From Pyrenopolyporus hunteri (taxonomy: Eukaryota > Ascomycota > Sordariomycetes > Xylariales > Hypoxylaceae), in NCBI GenBank assembly GCA_902806595.1, contig CADCXC010000005.1:1178001-1242000 (forward strand): a stretch of 64,000 nucleotides of DNA. The letters run 5' to 3'. How positions within the stretch are numbered: position 1 is the first letter of the stretch; every line of letters begins with the position of its first letter. This document shows, one piece after another, positions 62,479-64,000 of this stretch. Both the position numbers and the translations under genes were made by a program. The notes beneath the pieces are model-generated. The model did not search any database. It was not told the DNA's origin and worked only from the letters and a program-made list of their open reading frames with translations.

Positions 62479-63284
62479 GGCCGAGCTCGACACCTAGGAG
62501 ACGGAGGGAGATTGATGGGAATAAAAGGATATGGGGAATAATATAGAACTAGAAGCGAACAAGAAATAAATGGGACGGGGAAAGGTAAAGGTCGACCCGA
62601 TGCGGCAACGGAGTAAGAAAAGAAAAAGACCTATGGCAGCGAATTGATCGTGGAAGAGAAGCCGACGGGTTGGTTATACAGCGATGATATGATATGATAG
62701 CTGGCCTCTCCTCAGCCGTGCGAAAAATTCCGGGGTTTGCTTTGCTTCTAGTGGCCAGCCTGTTTCGCTGAGCTACCCCTGCCCGAGCACCGAAGTAGCC
62801 TAATATGATATTATAGGTACCTACTAATACGAATATCTACTAGGCGGTTTAGTAAGGAGTAAGGTTGGGGAGTCGAAAGAGCGAAAGTATCAGGGTATCT
62901 GTGCGGTGGGGTGATGTTGCAGCCACATGTATGCGCCACAAGTAATTGTCAACAGCTCCTTTGGGAAGTCATAATCTCGGGTGGGGCCATATAATTGTAA
63001 TTTTAGCCGCACTAGCTGAATACGTAAATAACATACCTAATTTAGGTGCGTAGCGGGTCTTGTGCTAGGATCATCTGGGCACAAGCCATGGCCATTGAAG
63101 TTTGGCCGACGTCAGAGGAACATGCAAGAACCTTAGCCCAGAAACTCCCTGAGTAGGTACCACCTCGTACCTAATATGCACCTATCGCATTGTCCCGTCA
63201 AAGCCGCGACGCTCTTGACATCTGCAATTCCCTTTCACTCCAGCGCAAACCCAACCATCCATGGGGAATTCCTAGCTTTCCAGG
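62479..63284. other. Divergent promoter region lectin / LMBR1-family gene
   Basis: An 806-bp spacer between divergent starts. A short upstream ORF (ATG GGG AAT TCC TAG) begins at 63260, 25 bp before the LMBR1 start, and could affect translation. No other gene is seen. Confidence 0.5.
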
Positions 63285-64000
63285 ATGATACAAATCTCGA
63301 GCAGCCCGTCTCCTGTCCCCTCTGAGATCTTTGCGCTCATCGCGCTTCTGGTTCTCTCCGTCATCGTTCTCCTGATCCTGCGGCATTACCTCCCGTTGCG
63401 AACGACGCCGGCCTACTTGCTAGTCCCCGTCTTCTTTGCACTATGGCTGCCAGCAAGTATCGTGCTATTGGTTCCTATCGACCTCGCATCGAATGCCAGT
63501 ACCGACGATGAAACAACAAGAGGCATATGGCTTCCGCCTAGGGCGCTGCTCGTATCGTGGCGGATTTCATATTGGCTAACCTTCGTCCTGACTTGGTAAT
63601 CTTAGTTGCCTCGCGCCTTTCATGCCATGCAACCCGTCGACTAACATGAGATCTTGTCAGGTTTATATTACCAATACTTGCCGAGTACTCCGACGCCGGT
63701 TACCGCGAGCCCAAGGATCGAATACTCTATTCGCTACGTCAGAACGCCCAGTATTACGCGCTAGTGTTCGGCTCAGGCGTCCTTGGACTCATATACTTCT
63801 TCATTTCCTACGGCCCTTCGTTCACGTCGCTGAAGGGATTGATATTGGCCCTTGCCTACTGCTGGGGCTTGGTGCTAGCCATCTATCTTATGGGCCACGG
63901 CCTTGTCGCTATTCCTCGAAACTTGATCCGAAATGCGAGTGTCAGTGGCCGCTTACGGCGGCTTCAGACCCAGGCCCCTAGGCTCTACGAGAAGATGGAG
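63285..64000 (+). CDS. LMBR1-family multi-pass membrane protein (partial, C-terminus off window)
   Basis: Two exons are visible: 63285-63595 and 63661 to the window edge. The N-terminus has successive membrane spans: EIFALIALLVLSVIVLLIL, AYLLVPVFFALWLPASIVLL and SWRISYWLTFVLTWFILPIL. The loop VPIDLASNASTDDETTRGIW, with the PxD motif between spans 2 and 3, is typical of the family. EYSDAGYREPKDRI, YGPSFTSLKGLILALAYCWG and MGHGLVAIPRNLIRNASV follow. LMBR1-like proteins (LMBRD2 type) are multi-pass membrane proteins implicated in receptor signalling or vesicle trafficking; the fungal role is not established. The remaining domains lie beyond the window. Confidence 0.9.

Overview
The window is nuclear DNA from a filamentous ascomycete (Pezizomycotina, probably Sordariomycetes; genus not determinable from sequence alone). 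The evidence is many short introns (about 45-170 bp) with GTRNGT donors and CTAAC-type branch sites, AT-poor genes separated by AT-richer spacers carrying TAGGTACCTA-type words, and a gene set typical of this group. All gene models below are hand-spliced from the sequence with reading phase checked across each junction. I ran no database search.

Left part (1-28.4 kb) is mostly housekeeping: a partial ATP23 mitochondrial protease, the proline enzyme glutamate 5-kinase, the head-to-head 60S biogenesis genes NIP7 and NOC3, an RGG-rich disordered protein, RNase P/MRP subunit POP3, a papain-fold-like protein, a 2535-residue ubiquitin hydrolase, an uncharacterised fungal protein and a PRCC homolog.

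Middle (28.4-40.3 kb) is looser: a family 2 O-methyltransferase isolated between AT-rich gaps, the TORC2 subunit SIN1/AVO1, a Ser/Thr-rich surface protein, degenerate interstitial telomere-like repeats and an HSDL2-like short-chain dehydrogenase.

The most interesting block is 40.8-51 kb. Four neighbouring genes encode aspartokinase, homoserine O-acetyltransferase, a branch-1 nitrilase and a PLP-dependent O-acetylhomoserine sulfhydrylase-type enzyme. The first two make activated homoserine (with the other standard steps of the aspartate pathway), and the last condenses it with a nucleophile. The same trio of enzyme families (Fub3/Fub5/Fub7) supplies the amino-acid half of fusaric acid in Fusarium, but here no polyketide synthase is visible and a nitrilase takes its place. 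This suggests either a methionine/sulfur gene cluster or an undescribed O-acetylhomoserine-based pathway, possibly using cyanide or making a nitrile amino acid.

Right part (51.5-64 kb) holds a GST-kappa/DsbA-like gene, a CorA-like membrane protein, the PKA catalytic subunit (with a 28-nt terminal exon), a VIP36-type lectin and the start of an LMBR1-family membrane protein.
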